This document shows, piece by piece, positions 34,301 to 42,295 of a stretch of DNA of 64,000 nt (position 1 is its first letter; each line of letters opens with the position of its first letter). The DNA is taken from contig CAZWVG010000003.1 in assembly GCA_964637355.1 (NCBI GenBank), positions 1-64,000 on the forward strand, in the 5' to 3' direction. A program made the translations under genes and the position numbers. The DNA is from SCN-70-22 sp964637355 (GTDB lineage: Bacteria > Gemmatimonadota > Gemmatimonadetes > Gemmatimonadales > Gemmatimonadaceae). Below the pieces are notes generated by a model that did no database searches, was not told where the DNA came from, and saw nothing but the letters and a program-made list of their open reading frames with translations.

Positions 34301-35840
34301 CGCGCAGGTGGGCGATGACGTCGAGGCGCATGCTGTCGCGCACCGCGACATTCCCTTCGAGGTCGACGCGCGAGACCAGCGTGTCGACGCGATGCGTCAC
34401 CTGTGCACGCCCGGTGATGCGCGCAGCGCTCGACCCATCGAGCGTCGCGATGGCCGAGACAGTGCCGCCGAGCGGGATGTCGGCGTCGAAGGCGTGGGCC
34501 AGCCGCACCGGGACAGCCTCGGCGTTCACGTGCAGCTGACGGGCCGTAAACGTCTCGTCGTAGTAGCCCACGCCGCCCCGCGCGCCGATGCCGAAGGCGC
34601 GATAGCCTCGTGGCGCAACGGTGGCGTCGAGTTGCAGCTGCAGTCCGTCGAGCGGGCCGTTGGCGACCACGCGCCCGGTCGCCTCTCCCGCGAGGGGGAG
34701 CGCTGTTCCGGGGACGAGTTGCTCCACCAGCGCACTCGTGAGGCGCGTCGCGCGCAGGTCGGTTTGCACAAAGCGCGTCGGCGCATCGTCGTCCAGCACG
34801 AGGCCGAGCGCGCCGCGAATCGTCGTCACGCCGACGCCAAGCTCCGCGTCGGACACGAAGTATTCGCTCGGCGCCGAATCGCGTAGCGCCATCGTGAGGC
34901 GCAAGTGCCCGCCGCCGCTCGCTGGCAGCGGCGGGTAGAGCGTGCGCACGTCGGCGAGCGCCAGCTGCGGCACGGCGAGCGCCGCTTCGGTGACGCCGGT
35001 CGAGATGCGATACGTGAGCCGCCCGGTCGCATTGCTCGCCGGGAGCTGCAACGTGAGCGGGTTCACCGCAACGGTATCACCGTCGACGAGGATATCGCCG
35101 GCGAACTGACGAACGTCGAGCGGAGGAGGATTGAACGGGACGGCGCGCATGGCCAGCGAGTCCATGTGCAGCCGGATCGCCTTGTCGGCGGCATCGGCGA
35201 GCACGACATCGCGGGCAAGCGCCTGGATCGACGTGAAGTCCATCCGCTGCTGATAGCCATCGCCGAGGGGCGATACGCGAAGGCGCGCGTCGGGTGAGAG
35301 TGCGACGGCGATCGCGCTGTCGCGTGCCGCTGCTGTCCCCAGCTTGGGAGGCTCCCACGGGCGCTTGACCGTCATCGCCGCGTCGATCAGTCGCACCCGG
35401 TCGAGGCGCACCCACGACCCGAACCCGAACGTCGTGTCGGTCGACGTCGAGTCGCGCGGGAAGATGCGTTCGTAGTTCCACCGGCCGCTCGCATCCTGCA
35501 CGAGTTGCACGCGCAACCCCGTCGCCACGACATCGCGGAGGTCGATGTGCTTGCTCCACAAGGCGCCCACACTCGCGCGCACCGAGATGGAGTCGGCCTC
35601 GACGAGCCGTGCGCCGCTGCTGTCGGCGATCGAAACGCCCACGAGCGTGAAGCGATCGATGAGGTTTCCCTCGAGGCGATCGATCCTCACGCGACCGTGG
35701 ACCGCCCCGCCGATCGCGCCGAGCGCGATGCGGCGTGCGCGGTCGCGGCCGTAGTCGGTGTGAAGCACGAGGTACGTCCCGAGATCGAGCGCCGCCAGGA
35801 GCACGGCGACAATGACGAGGAAGATCCGAAGCGCTCGCAT
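31254..35840 (-). CDS. tamB: Translocation/assembly module TamB (AsmA-like lipid-transfer protein)
   Basis: 1528 residues. A single N-terminal anchor (LRIFLVIVAVLLAALDLGTYLVL) is followed by a very long beta-rich body of the AsmA-like/taco-barrel type, with many VxGxxTxxG-like strands, and the DUF490 C-terminus (SDLISFLAFGKSSSSLLDSPG ... EIEIGKYVDRRTFVIGRIR ... LLTWTIAW). TamB spans the periplasm and moves phospholipids or helps assembly of outer-membrane proteins with TamA. It starts two bases after the tamA stop, so both are one operon. The 3' end overlaps the glycosyltransferase remnant on the other strand. Confidence 0.93.
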   Translation of the reverse strand: MRALRIFLVIVAVLLAALDLGTYLVLHTDYGRDRARRIALGAIGGAVHGRVRIDRLEGNLIDRFTLVGVSIADSSGARLVEADSISVRASVGALWSKHIDLRDVVATGLRVQLVQDASGRWNYERIFPRDSTSTDTTFGFGSWVRLDRVRLIDAAMTVKRPWEPPKLGTAAARDSAIAVALSPDARLRVSPLGDGYQQRMDFTSIQALARDVVLADAADKAIRLHMDSLAMRAVPFNPPPLDVRQFAGDILVDGDTVAVNPLTLQLPASNATGRLTYRISTGVTEAALAVPQLALADVRTLYPPLPASGGGHLRLTMALRDSAPSEYFVSDAELGVGVTTIRGALGLVLDDDAPTRFVQTDLRATRLTSALVEQLVPGTALPLAGEATGRVVANGPLDGLQLQLDATVAPRGYRAFGIGARGGVGYYDETFTARQLHVNAEAVPVRLAHAFDADIPLGGTVSAIATLDGSSAARITGRAQVTHRVDTLVSRVDLEGNVAVRDSMRLDVIAHLREVALALADTFVGRDDLRGTLSGEAHVWGTPRDVATRFALSLPEAGRLDGDGTYRASDERPSYTANLTLVGLEPQGVLPTLPETRLDGTIIVKGNGFDPATLDATVDARIAPFLIDSAEVRELVLRGHAADGVATVDSLSAVTAFASATARGTVGLTNAHQGKSTFALAVNDLGGLRRWIASADTGLVEARPAIAQRRERLRDARDSARAAEGRGTDPASLLAADIAGRNVPTRPSGAIVVPPIDRDSIAGSFTLEGEATGNIESADVAASFTTPGIVWGGNLLGQGKLKGDWHGALSEHDTLHVVGGVDSLRVTGFAFDSTKVDVTYHAGEGDAEVTLFPGDTSRYRLQAQYALRTGEGELRLRELELRMDTTAWLSTHPSVIGWKGKGLTVDSLELRDARSGGRVFVNGEVPDADPGHLVVQLQRVQIAPWLAIAQSDTKAQGAVDLDASWDGTRDNPTLAGTASVVETVYEGTALPDTRARFDYDAKRLTLDVRALRGGTYELAHLSGTVPIDLSLGDSVETRLIDGTLALRLVGDSIPLEPLGELSDAVADVHGTAHGDVRVEGTWERPAFDGTLHAALPQVTLTSTGVTLREVTSTLRFVDDTVHVDTLFARSQGTIRATGDIRLTSLTEPNLQLAFDLSDARVLNDETGELFADGNVNVEGALDTLTVNGRVAITRGVIYIPEPAQYDVISTADPAIFAVTDSSTAEALGIGASSEMLRNLRMQVAVEVQRGTFARSPDANVEVYGTLDVRKERGAEDYNISGALYTDQGTYSFLGKRFDVERGAVRFLGTEELNPVLQIVASYEVAQAGRSPLDIRVLIGGNLERPTVTLESDAQPPMSQSDLISFLAFGKSSSSLLDSPGTGLQGGGSGSSLAGSVAALAKRQLAAIGLGALLDEVRGELAGATGADVLNITPAQIPADVSLSDFQAVLSGTEIEIGKYVDRRTFVIGRIRPTLAVPGAAIERRLNERLRLRTSLETRLLPTPPSLSAGLDPRSLQVLGALLTWTIAW

Positions 35841-35842
35841 CG

Positions 35843-38089
35843 TCAGAAAGCGGGACCGATCGCCAGGTGCAACGTGAGTCGGCTCAGCACCGCCCCAAGA
35901 AATCCACCGCGCGACTCGGCGGCGTTGTAGCGCCGCGTCGTGTTGAGCGTGACGAGCTTGAACGATCCGTCAGCGTCCTCGACCTGCGTGATGACGGGGA
36001 GTCGCTCGACGACGTCGGGGCGGATCCCGAGGTCGAGGCGCACCGGACCGACGGGCGTCGCGAAGCGCACCCCGAAGCCTGGGGTAATCGTCGCCGTGGC
36101 GCCGAGGAGATCGGTGAAACGCTTGGTTCCCACGATCGCGCCATCGACGAAGACGGCGCCGGTGAGGCCGAGCGGCACCGAGAGTGGAAAGCGCAGCTCG
36201 ATGCTCCCTTCGGCGAGCGCCGATCCGCCGAGCGGGCGCGGCGTGAAGGCGCTCGACGGCACTCCTTCGAGATTGGGATTGCAGCTCCCGTCCTCGAGCT
36301 GCGCGACGGTGCACGGCGACGGGAGCGAATCGCTGGTGAGCTTCGCCGGGTCGATGGTGAGGATGCGCGGGCCGAGCTGGTTCTCGCCGTACCCGCGCAC
36401 CGATTGCGAGCCGCCGGAATAGAACAGCTTTCGCGGGTGGATCACCTGTCCGCCGGAATCGTTGGCGATTCCGAGTGCGCTGTTGTTGCCGGCAAGCGCG
36501 CGCACCCAGCCGAGTCGCACGCGCCCGGCGAGCACCGCGCGCCGCGTGAGGTGGCGGTAGGCGCTGGAGGTGAACGCTGCGCGCTGGTAGGCGAAGTCGG
36601 AGCCGGTGACCGACGACGCGTGCTCGAGTTCGAGGTGCGCGCGCACGCCGCGCGACGGGGTGAAGGCATCGTCGGTACGGTCGAGCGTCGCGACCAGCGA
36701 AACGGGAGCGAGCGGATTGCGCCGCGCGACCACGTCGATGGCCGAGGTGACGCAGAGCCCGACCGACACGCAGAAGTAGACGTCCGAGGCCTCGATGCGA
36801 GATGCTTCCCACGTGTAGCCGAGCGTGGCCTCGGAGCGGGCGCCGATATGTCGAGTGAGGGCGAGGCTCGCCCCTGCCCCGACATCGGTGACGACACCGG
36901 GAACGCTCCGCCGGTGCGTGAAGATCGACGCGCCGAGTTGGTTGCGCGGACCGAAGGCCCACGGCTGCGTGAAGTCGATGCTGGCGGCCCACGTCGGGCG
37001 AAGGAACGGCTCGCGGTCCGCGCCGGTCGCGCCCTGCGTGACATCGTAGAGAAGTCCCTTGCCGTTGAGCTGTCGGGCGAGGAGGTTGCCCGCGGTCGCG
37101 CGCAGGCTGAGTCGACGCGCCCCGCCGAGGAAGTGGTAGCGCGAGAACGAGGCATCGAGCTGCAGGTAGTCGGCGGTGGAGAAGCCGGACTTGAACTCGA
37201 GTCGGTTGAGCGGCGCCTCGCGCACCTTCACGCGGATCGTCTTGCTGCTGTCGGTGGAGGGATCGGCCTGCGCCTCCACCTCGGAAAAGAGGCCGGAGAG
37301 GTAGAGCTCACGCTGGGACCGGGCGAGGTCGCTCCGTCGATAGAGTCCACCCGGCCGAGTCTCCATCAGGCGCTCGACGGTCGACGTCGAGATCGCCGAG
37401 TTTCCTTCGACGACGATCGAGTCGACCGTCGTGGCGCGCCCCGGTTCGAGCGTGATGGTGACGGGACCATGGTTCTCGGCGTTCGACACCTTCGACGTGT
37501 CGAGCTGCACGCTGGCATCGGCGAAGCCACGCTCCCACAGCGCATCGCGCAGTTCGAGGCGCGTGGAGTCGAGCGCCACGAGATCGAGCGCGTCGCCGGG
37601 GCGGAGACGCACGATGCTGCTGATCGTGCGCGACGGGAGCTCGGGCTTTCCTTGCACCACGGCGAGCGAATCGAGCTTGGTCGGCTCGTTCTCCGAAATG
37701 TCGAAGCGCACACGCACCCCGCCCCGCGCGCGCTCCGTCTTCGACGTCACCGTCGCGTCGCGAAAACCTCGCTTCCAGTAGAAGAGGCGGATACGCAGCA
37801 TGTCGCGCCGCACCTCGTCGGGCGAGAGGTACGCGCGCGTCGCAAACACGGGAGAGCGGGTGAAGAGGCAGATGGGAGTGTAGAGGACGCTCTTGCAGCG
37901 CGTCACGCGCGTGGCGAGCCCTTCTCGCAGCGCATCCGCGTCGACCGATTTCACGCCGTTGAGCTCGAGCCCCACGACCAGCGGCTCCCCTTCGTCCTTC
38001 ACGGGAAGGGACGCAGCGCGTCCCGGCGCGAGGAGGAAGACGAGCAGCGCAGCGGGGAGAAGGATCCGAGTCGCGTTCCCCAAGCGCAT
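35843..38089 (-). CDS. tamA: TamA/BamA family outer-membrane Omp85 protein
   Basis: 748 residues from ATG 38089, which overlaps the yihY stop (TGATG); a longer upstream frame is a shadow. A signal peptide (RILLPAALLVFLLAPGRAAS) is followed by POTRA domains (VGLELNGVKSVDADALREGL with a later GFRDATVTSKTERARGGVRVRFDI and SIVVEGNSAISTSTVERLM) and a 16-strand-type barrel with VRGYGENQLGPR (the Omp85 VRGY/F loop-6 motif). The C-terminus LTLHLAIGPAF ends in phenylalanine. Together with TamB it forms the translocation and assembly module for outer-membrane biogenesis. Confidence 0.93.
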   Translation of the reverse strand: MRLGNATRILLPAALLVFLLAPGRAASLPVKDEGEPLVVGLELNGVKSVDADALREGLATRVTRCKSVLYTPICLFTRSPVFATRAYLSPDEVRRDMLRIRLFYWKRGFRDATVTSKTERARGGVRVRFDISENEPTKLDSLAVVQGKPELPSRTISSIVRLRPGDALDLVALDSTRLELRDALWERGFADASVQLDTSKVSNAENHGPVTITLEPGRATTVDSIVVEGNSAISTSTVERLMETRPGGLYRRSDLARSQRELYLSGLFSEVEAQADPSTDSSKTIRVKVREAPLNRLEFKSGFSTADYLQLDASFSRYHFLGGARRLSLRATAGNLLARQLNGKGLLYDVTQGATGADREPFLRPTWAASIDFTQPWAFGPRNQLGASIFTHRRSVPGVVTDVGAGASLALTRHIGARSEATLGYTWEASRIEASDVYFCVSVGLCVTSAIDVVARRNPLAPVSLVATLDRTDDAFTPSRGVRAHLELEHASSVTGSDFAYQRAAFTSSAYRHLTRRAVLAGRVRLGWVRALAGNNSALGIANDSGGQVIHPRKLFYSGGSQSVRGYGENQLGPRILTIDPAKLTSDSLPSPCTVAQLEDGSCNPNLEGVPSSAFTPRPLGGSALAEGSIELRFPLSVPLGLTGAVFVDGAIVGTKRFTDLLGATATITPGFGVRFATPVGPVRLDLGIRPDVVERLPVITQVEDADGSFKLVTLNTTRRYNAAESRGGFLGAVLSRLTLHLAIGPAF

Positions 38090-38988
38090 CACGCGAGCGC
38101 GTCGTTCACGGGCACGGTATCTGGCATGAGGGGACGAACATCGTTGCGCCAATCGGCGTACACGCGCGTGAAGACGGCGCCCAGCAGGATAATCTGCGAC
38201 GCGTAGTACACCCAGACGAGGATGATGGCGACCGTCCCCGCGGCGCCGAACGGGGAGGCAACTGCTGTTTGCCCGAGGTAGAGACCGATCAGGCGCTCGC
38301 CCACGGCGAAGAGCACCGAGGTGACGATCGCCCCCACGGCGACATCGCGCCAACGAAGCTCTACATCGGGAAGGACGCGAAAGAGCACGCTGAAGAGCGC
38401 CGTGCTCACCACGATTCCCACCACCCGATTGAGCATGAGGAGCGCGTTCGGCCAATCGGGGGTGAACTGTCCCCACCAGGTCGCCGCCGCCGAGAGCGCC
38501 GCGTTGATCGCCAGCGAGACCATGAGGAGGAAGCCGATCGCCACGACCATGCTCAGCGAACGCAGTCGCCGGATCACGAGTCCCTTCACGTCGATCGCGG
38601 GTCCCTCCGCCGGCTTGACGCGCCAGATCTTGTTGAGTGCTGCTTGCAGCTCGAGGAAGGCACCCGTGGTGGCGATGAGGAGGCCGATGACGCCGACTAC
38701 TGTGGCCGCGACGCCTTCGCGGGGTTCGCTCGCGCGTTGGAGGATGCCCTGGATCGCACGCGCGCCATCGCGCCCCACGAGCGAAGCGAGTTGCGCGACG
38801 ATTTCGCCGCGAACCGCATCCTCGCCGAATACAAGCCCGGCGATCGCGATGACGACGATGAGGACGGGCGCCAGCGCGAAGAGGGTGTAGTACGCGATCG
38901 CCGCCCCGTGCCGCGGCGCACTATCCTCGAACCAACCGACGACGGTCTCGTACGCGAGGTGGCGAATGGCGGCCAAAGTCGAAGTCAC
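38089..38988 (-). CDS. YihY/BrkB family inner-membrane protein
   Basis: 299 residues with about six membrane helices: AIAYYTLFALAPVLIVVIAIAGLVFG, GVAATVVGVIGLLIATTGAFLEL, MVVAIGFLLMVSLAINAALS, VVGIVVSTALFSVLF, VAVGAIVTSVLFAVGERL and TVAIILVWVYYASQIILLGAVF. The signature DSAPRHGAAIAYYTLF and the W-V-Y-Y-A-S-Q-I-I-L segment are typical of YihY (formerly mis-called RNase BN). Recent work on the family points to phospholipid transport with TamB/YhdP-type proteins; the gene's coupling to tamA-tamB in this window fits that view. Confidence 0.92.
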   Translation of the reverse strand: MTSTLAAIRHLAYETVVGWFEDSAPRHGAAIAYYTLFALAPVLIVVIAIAGLVFGEDAVRGEIVAQLASLVGRDGARAIQGILQRASEPREGVAATVVGVIGLLIATTGAFLELQAALNKIWRVKPAEGPAIDVKGLVIRRLRSLSMVVAIGFLLMVSLAINAALSAAATWWGQFTPDWPNALLMLNRVVGIVVSTALFSVLFRVLPDVELRWRDVAVGAIVTSVLFAVGERLIGLYLGQTAVASPFGAAGTVAIILVWVYYASQIILLGAVFTRVYADWRNDVRPLMPDTVPVNDALA

Positions 38989-39445
38989 GACGACGGTTGG
39001 GGCTGCAAGGATCGATGGCTGTGGAGTGCGGGGGTGTGAGAAGATTTATCGGGCGGCGCGAGGGAGTCGCCATTGCTCCTGAGTCGTAAATGTGGACTAC
39101 AGTCATCAGAAGACGAGAAGACGAGAAGACGAGAAGACGAGGGGCCTCTCGTCTTCTCGTCTTCTCCAAACTCGTCTTCTATCCCTTACGAGGAATGGCG
39201 CGAACGCACGATTGGCGAAAGTTTCTCTGAGTCGAGCAGCGGCGCAGGGTCGAGGACGCGCTCGCGCTCGCCAACCGCCGGACCGCACCCGAGTGCTGGT
39301 CACGCAGCGTGCGGTTCGCCATTGTTTCCCAGACATGCCGAGGCCGACAATGCACGTAGACATCGGCGACGTTCGAGCCGCTGCCTTCCACCCCGCTGAG
39401 CGCCGCACCACCGACACCGGCGCCGCCTACACGACCGAGTGGTAC
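38989..39445. other. Divergent intergenic region yihY / response regulator
   Basis: About 457 bases. It holds the AGAAGACG repeat copy at 39108-39180 and otherwise no supported gene; the response-regulator frame stays open to the left but has no start signal and would run through the repeat. Promoters for both flanking genes should lie here; none is certain by eye. Confidence 0.45.
39108..39180. repeat. AGAAGACG tandem plus inverted repeat, copy 2
   Basis: Four exact tandem copies of AGAAGACG plus AG (39108-39141), a short GC-rich spacer, then the inverted series (CTCGTCTTC, 39147-39165) and an extra CTCGTCTTCT at 39171-39180. The direct arm is identical, base for base over 34 positions, to the copy at 2916-2949. 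Here it lies between divergent genes, so termination is not an obvious role. Confidence 0.85.
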
Positions 39446-40075
39446 ATGACTGACGTCCCGATCCGCCTCCTCCTGGTGGATGATCACACCATCATGCGCG
39501 AAGGGCTGGCCTCGGTCCTCACCGCCAACGGCGGCTTCGAGGTGGTGGGGCAGGCCGGTGATGGCGAGACGGCGCTCCGCCTCTTTAGCGAGCTCAATCC
39601 CGACGTCGCGATCGTCGACCTGCGCATGACCCCGATGGACGGCGTCGACGTGACGAAGGCGATGCGCGAGCTCAACCCATCGGCGCGCATCATCGTCCTG
39701 ACGACCTACGACACGGACGAGGAAGTCTTCCGCGGACTGCGCGCGGGGGCGGCGAGCTATCTCCTGAAGGACGTGGATTCGTCGGAGCTGATGAACGCCA
39801 TCCGCACCGTGCACGCGGGGCGGAAGTCGATCTCCCCCGAAATCGCCGCGAAGCTCGCCGACCACGTCGCGTCGGACCAGCTCACCGCGCGGCAGCAGGA
39901 AGTCCTCAACTGCCTGGCCGAGGGGAAGTCGAACCTCGAGATCGCACACACGCTCTTCATCAGCGAAGGGACGGTGAAGGCGCACGTGAAGGCGATCCTG
40001 CAGAAGCTCGACGCGCGCGACCGCACGCAGGCCGTGACGATCGCGATCAAGCGCGGGATGGTGCGCTCGCTCTGA
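39446..40075 (+). CDS. NarL/FixJ-type response regulator
   Basis: 209 residues from ATG 39446; starts further upstream (39336, 39351) would add a tail without homology. Receiver residues 5-120: RLLLVDDHTIMREGL, phospho-acceptor Asp58 in VAIVDLRMTPMDG, the threonine/tyrosine switch in IVLTTYDTDEEV and Lys in YLLKDVDSSEL. LuxR-type helix-turn-helix residues ~143-205: LTARQQEVLNCLAEGKSN, EIAHTLFISEGTVKAHVKAILQKL. A DNA-binding output for one of the kinases in the window is likely, but no kinase is adjacent. Two CGTTAGGC octamers and a strong terminator follow. Confidence 0.93.
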   Translation: MTDVPIRLLLVDDHTIMREGLASVLTANGGFEVVGQAGDGETALRLFSELNPDVAIVDLRMTPMDGVDVTKAMRELNPSARIIVLTTYDTDEEVFRGLRAGAASYLLKDVDSSELMNAIRTVHAGRKSISPEIAAKLADHVASDQLTARQQEVLNCLAEGKSNLEIAHTLFISEGTVKAHVKAILQKLDARDRTQAVTIAIKRGMVRSL

Positions 40076-40137
40076 GCGTCGCGCGTGCGCCGTTAGGCGC
40101 AATGTACCGGCTCCGTTAGGCGTCGCGCTGGCGACGT

Positions 40138-40176
40138 ACCGCGCCCCTGTCGTGCCCGTCACGACAGGGGCGCGGT
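40138..40176. terminator. Strong hairpin terminator
   Basis: Perfect 17-bp stem (ACCGCGCCCCTGTCGTG with its complement) around a 5-base loop, just downstream of the response regulator. No long T-run; sequence GTGTCT follows. Confidence 0.8.
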
Positions 40177-40476
40177 GTCTCCCGCAGGGAGTACGGAGCG
40201 CTTGGACTCAGGCGACCTCCCTGCGCTCCCACCGAGAGCACTCCACATCGTCCCTCGCGGGCGATGGCGTCCACTCCCCGTTTCCCGCAGTTTGACGCTC
40301 GTTCGATCAGTCGGGGCGCGCGACGCAACTCGGTTTGTACACTCGCTCCACGCCGACGCTCCCCGCACACGATCCAGGTCGACGCTCCACGTTGCGCACG
40401 CCGGCACGGCGTGATCACGTCGTGATGCGCGACCACCCACGATCGCCCCTTCCCTCACGATCCAGGAGACATCCTG
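40177..40476. other. Leader region of the DUF4397 gene
   Basis: About 300 bases without a supported gene. Near its end lies AGGAGA (about 40464-40469), the ribosome binding site of the DUF4397 lipoprotein gene. No riboswitch fold recognised. Confidence 0.4.
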
Positions 40477-41232
40477 ATGCGACCCTCGCTTCCATCCCTC
40501 GGCATTGTCGCCGCCCTCGTCCTCTCCACCGCCGCGTGCGGCAAAGACGCGCAGACGGAAGATGCCGTGCAGACCAAGACGTCGGCTGGCGAAGCCTCGA
40601 CGTCGATCTCCGGCGACTCTGCCGACAAGCGCGGCCAGGCCCTGGTGCGTATTGCCAACGCCGTCCCCGGCATGAACGGGCTCGTCGTGCGCTCAGACGA
40701 TGCGCACGCGCTCCCCTCCGTCGATTACAAGAAGGTCACGGACTACACCCCGATCGATAACAACTGGGTGACGTTCGAAGTGGGCGGGCAGCCCTCGACC
40801 GCATATTCCCCGGTTGAGACCAACCGTGAGATGCTGACCGATGGACACCGCTACACCATGCTCGTCATGCACGACAAGGACGGTACCGGGTTCCAGTCGC
40901 GCATCGTGCGCGACGACATCTCCACCGACCAGACCAAGGCGCACCTCCGCGTGATTCACGCAGCGCCCGCCGTCGACGAGATCAACGTGATCGCCAAGGG
41001 GGGCGACAAGCTCTTCGACGGGATCAACTTCAAGTCCGAAGCCGGCTTCAAGGACGTCGATCCGTGGAGTGGAACGCTGGAGTTCCGCACCGAGGACGGC
41101 AACAAGCTCCTCGGGACGCTGGGCAACGTGAACCTCAAGGCGGGCGTCTCGTACACGATCGTGCTCGCCACCAACAAGCAGGGGAAGCTGGACTCCTTCT
41201 GGTTCGAGGACCAGCAGCTCGTCGGCCAGTAA
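40477..41232 (+). CDS. DUF4397 domain-containing lipoprotein
   Basis: 251 residues with AGGAGA seven bases upstream. Lipoprotein signal LGIVAALVLSTAAC|G. After an Asp/Ser/Thr-rich spacer the body has the DUF4397 layout of two Ig-like repeats: ALVRIANAVPGMNGLVVRSD and AHLRVIHAAPAVDEINVIAKG, each starting with an (A/L)xVRxxNAxP-type strand. Such domains occur on surface proteins of many bacteria with unknown function. It is monocistronic by appearance, with terminators on either side. Confidence 0.87.
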   Translation: MRPSLPSLGIVAALVLSTAACGKDAQTEDAVQTKTSAGEASTSISGDSADKRGQALVRIANAVPGMNGLVVRSDDAHALPSVDYKKVTDYTPIDNNWVTFEVGGQPSTAYSPVETNREMLTDGHRYTMLVMHDKDGTGFQSRIVRDDISTDQTKAHLRVIHAAPAVDEINVIAKGGDKLFDGINFKSEAGFKDVDPWSGTLEFRTEDGNKLLGTLGNVNLKAGVSYTIVLATNKQGKLDSFWFEDQQLVGQ

Positions 41233-41250
41233 GCACATTGCATACGAGGA

Positions 41251-41301
41251 GAAGCGTCGAGGGGCGGGCCGCGCTGCGGCCGGGCAGCACCTCGGCGCTT
41301 C
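41251..41301. terminator. Hairpin terminator after DUF4397 gene
   Basis: GAAGCGTCGAGG (41251-41262) pairs with CCTCGGCGCTTC (41290-41301) with one mismatch; GGGCCGCGCTGCGGCC sits inside as a second stem. TTCTTCTCT follows, giving some U-rich tail. Confidence 0.6.
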
Positions 41302-41327
41302 TTCTTCTCTCCCTCCCTGGAGTTCCC

Positions 41328-41636
41328 ATGGCACACTCCCAGACGTCCCCGCGATCGCAGTGTCCCGCGTGCTGTCACGAAGCGTTGCGCACGATGCGTC
41401 TCCATGAAGCGCCCACTGCGCATCCCGAAGAAAACTCCCACTGCCCATGGGTCGACGAGATCCTCACGATCTTCGTCGCGTCGTCGGGAGCGGAACGCGT
41501 GCAGACATCGCGAATGCTGTCGCAGCTCGCACCGTGCCAGCAGCCGGCTGAAACAGGATACTCGGCCCCCGTGGAAGGAACGCCGGTGGGTCGCCGGACG
41601 CCGATCGGCAAGCGTCACCTGCGCCTTCTTTCCTAG
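41328..41636 (+). CDS. Small cysteine-containing hypothetical protein
   Basis: 102 residues from ATG 41328 with GGAG six bases before it. The start contains SQCPACCHEALRTM and a further pair of single cysteines (HCPWVDE, APCQQ), loosely zinc-ribbon-like, but no family is recognised. Codon positions are less GC-biased than in neighbouring genes. A spurious frame is possible. Confidence 0.35.
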   Translation: MAHSQTSPRSQCPACCHEALRTMRLHEAPTAHPEENSHCPWVDEILTIFVASSGAERVQTSRMLSQLAPCQQPAETGYSAPVEGTPVGRRTPIGKRHLRLLS

Positions 41637-41850
41637 TGTAGGCGCGTGGCGTCCAGCGCCTGGTAGGGCTCGAGGTCATCTCCCGAATACTCCCCGGTTG
41701 CGACGACGCCTTGTGCAAGTCAGCGGGTGGCGACGGGGAGCGCAACGGGAACCAGAAAAACGAGCGTGCCGCGCTCGATGCGAGCACGGCACGACGGTGG
41801 AACCGGCGGGGGGGAGTGCGTCAGCGTGTCTTAAGGAGCGATGGAACCCA

Positions 41851-42285
41851 TCAATCCTCGAGCACGATGACCGCTTCTCCCCGCGCAACCGTTCGAATGG
41901 CTTCGATCAGGCGGTCGGACGAGACCCCCTTCGACACGAACCCCCAGGCACCGGCACTCATTGCCCGCGAGACGAGCGCACCCCCCGGATACGCGGTGAG
42001 GATGACGACGCGCGAATCCGGCGTGCGCGAGACGAGCTCCTCCAGGATCTCCATCGAGTCGACACCGCCGGGAAGGTCGATGTCCAGGAGGACGATCGAG
42101 GGATGCACCTGTTCGACCTCGTCGCCGGCACGACGGAAATCCTCGACGCGATAGAAGCCGGCGAAGCCGGGCTCGATGGCGAGTCTTCGTTCGAGCGCGT
42201 CGATCAGCAGGACGTTGTCATCGATGCACATGACGGTAAACGCCCCCGACGCTTCCACGGCCGATCCTCCTGACGTGCTGTTCAT
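41851..42285 (-). CDS. Receiver-only response regulator
   Basis: 144 residues from ATG 42285 (GAGGTAGG upstream). A single receiver domain: FTVMCIDDNVLLIDAL, Asp68 in IVLLDIDLPGG, VVILTAYPGG, and Lys in GFVSKGVSSDRLIEAI. The layout is that of LuxR-type regulators but the protein ends right after the receiver (GEAVIVLED), without helix-turn-helix. It lies 10 bases after the kinase gene and is probably its partner, acting by protein-protein contact. Confidence 0.9.
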   Translation of the reverse strand: MNSTSGGSAVEASGAFTVMCIDDNVLLIDALERRLAIEPGFAGFYRVEDFRRAGDEVEQVHPSIVLLDIDLPGGVDSMEILEELVSRTPDSRVVILTAYPGGALVSRAMSAGAWGFVSKGVSSDRLIEAIRTVARGEAVIVLED

Positions 42286-42295
42286 GATACCTACC

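Noticed and set aside
35867..38206. 779-codon plus-strand frame opposite tamA
   Set aside because: Codon-mirror shadow of a high-GC gene; translation is Arg/Glu/His-rich without motifs, while the opposite strand has POTRA and barrel features.
39108..39180. CRISPR array or minisatellite CRISPR-like element
   Set aside because: The unit is only 8 bases, without unique spacers, and there are no cas genes.
41375..41611. 78-codon minus-strand frame in the 41.3-41.6 kb gap
   Set aside because: No ribosome site or motif; the plus-strand frame at 41328 is slightly better supported, though still weak.
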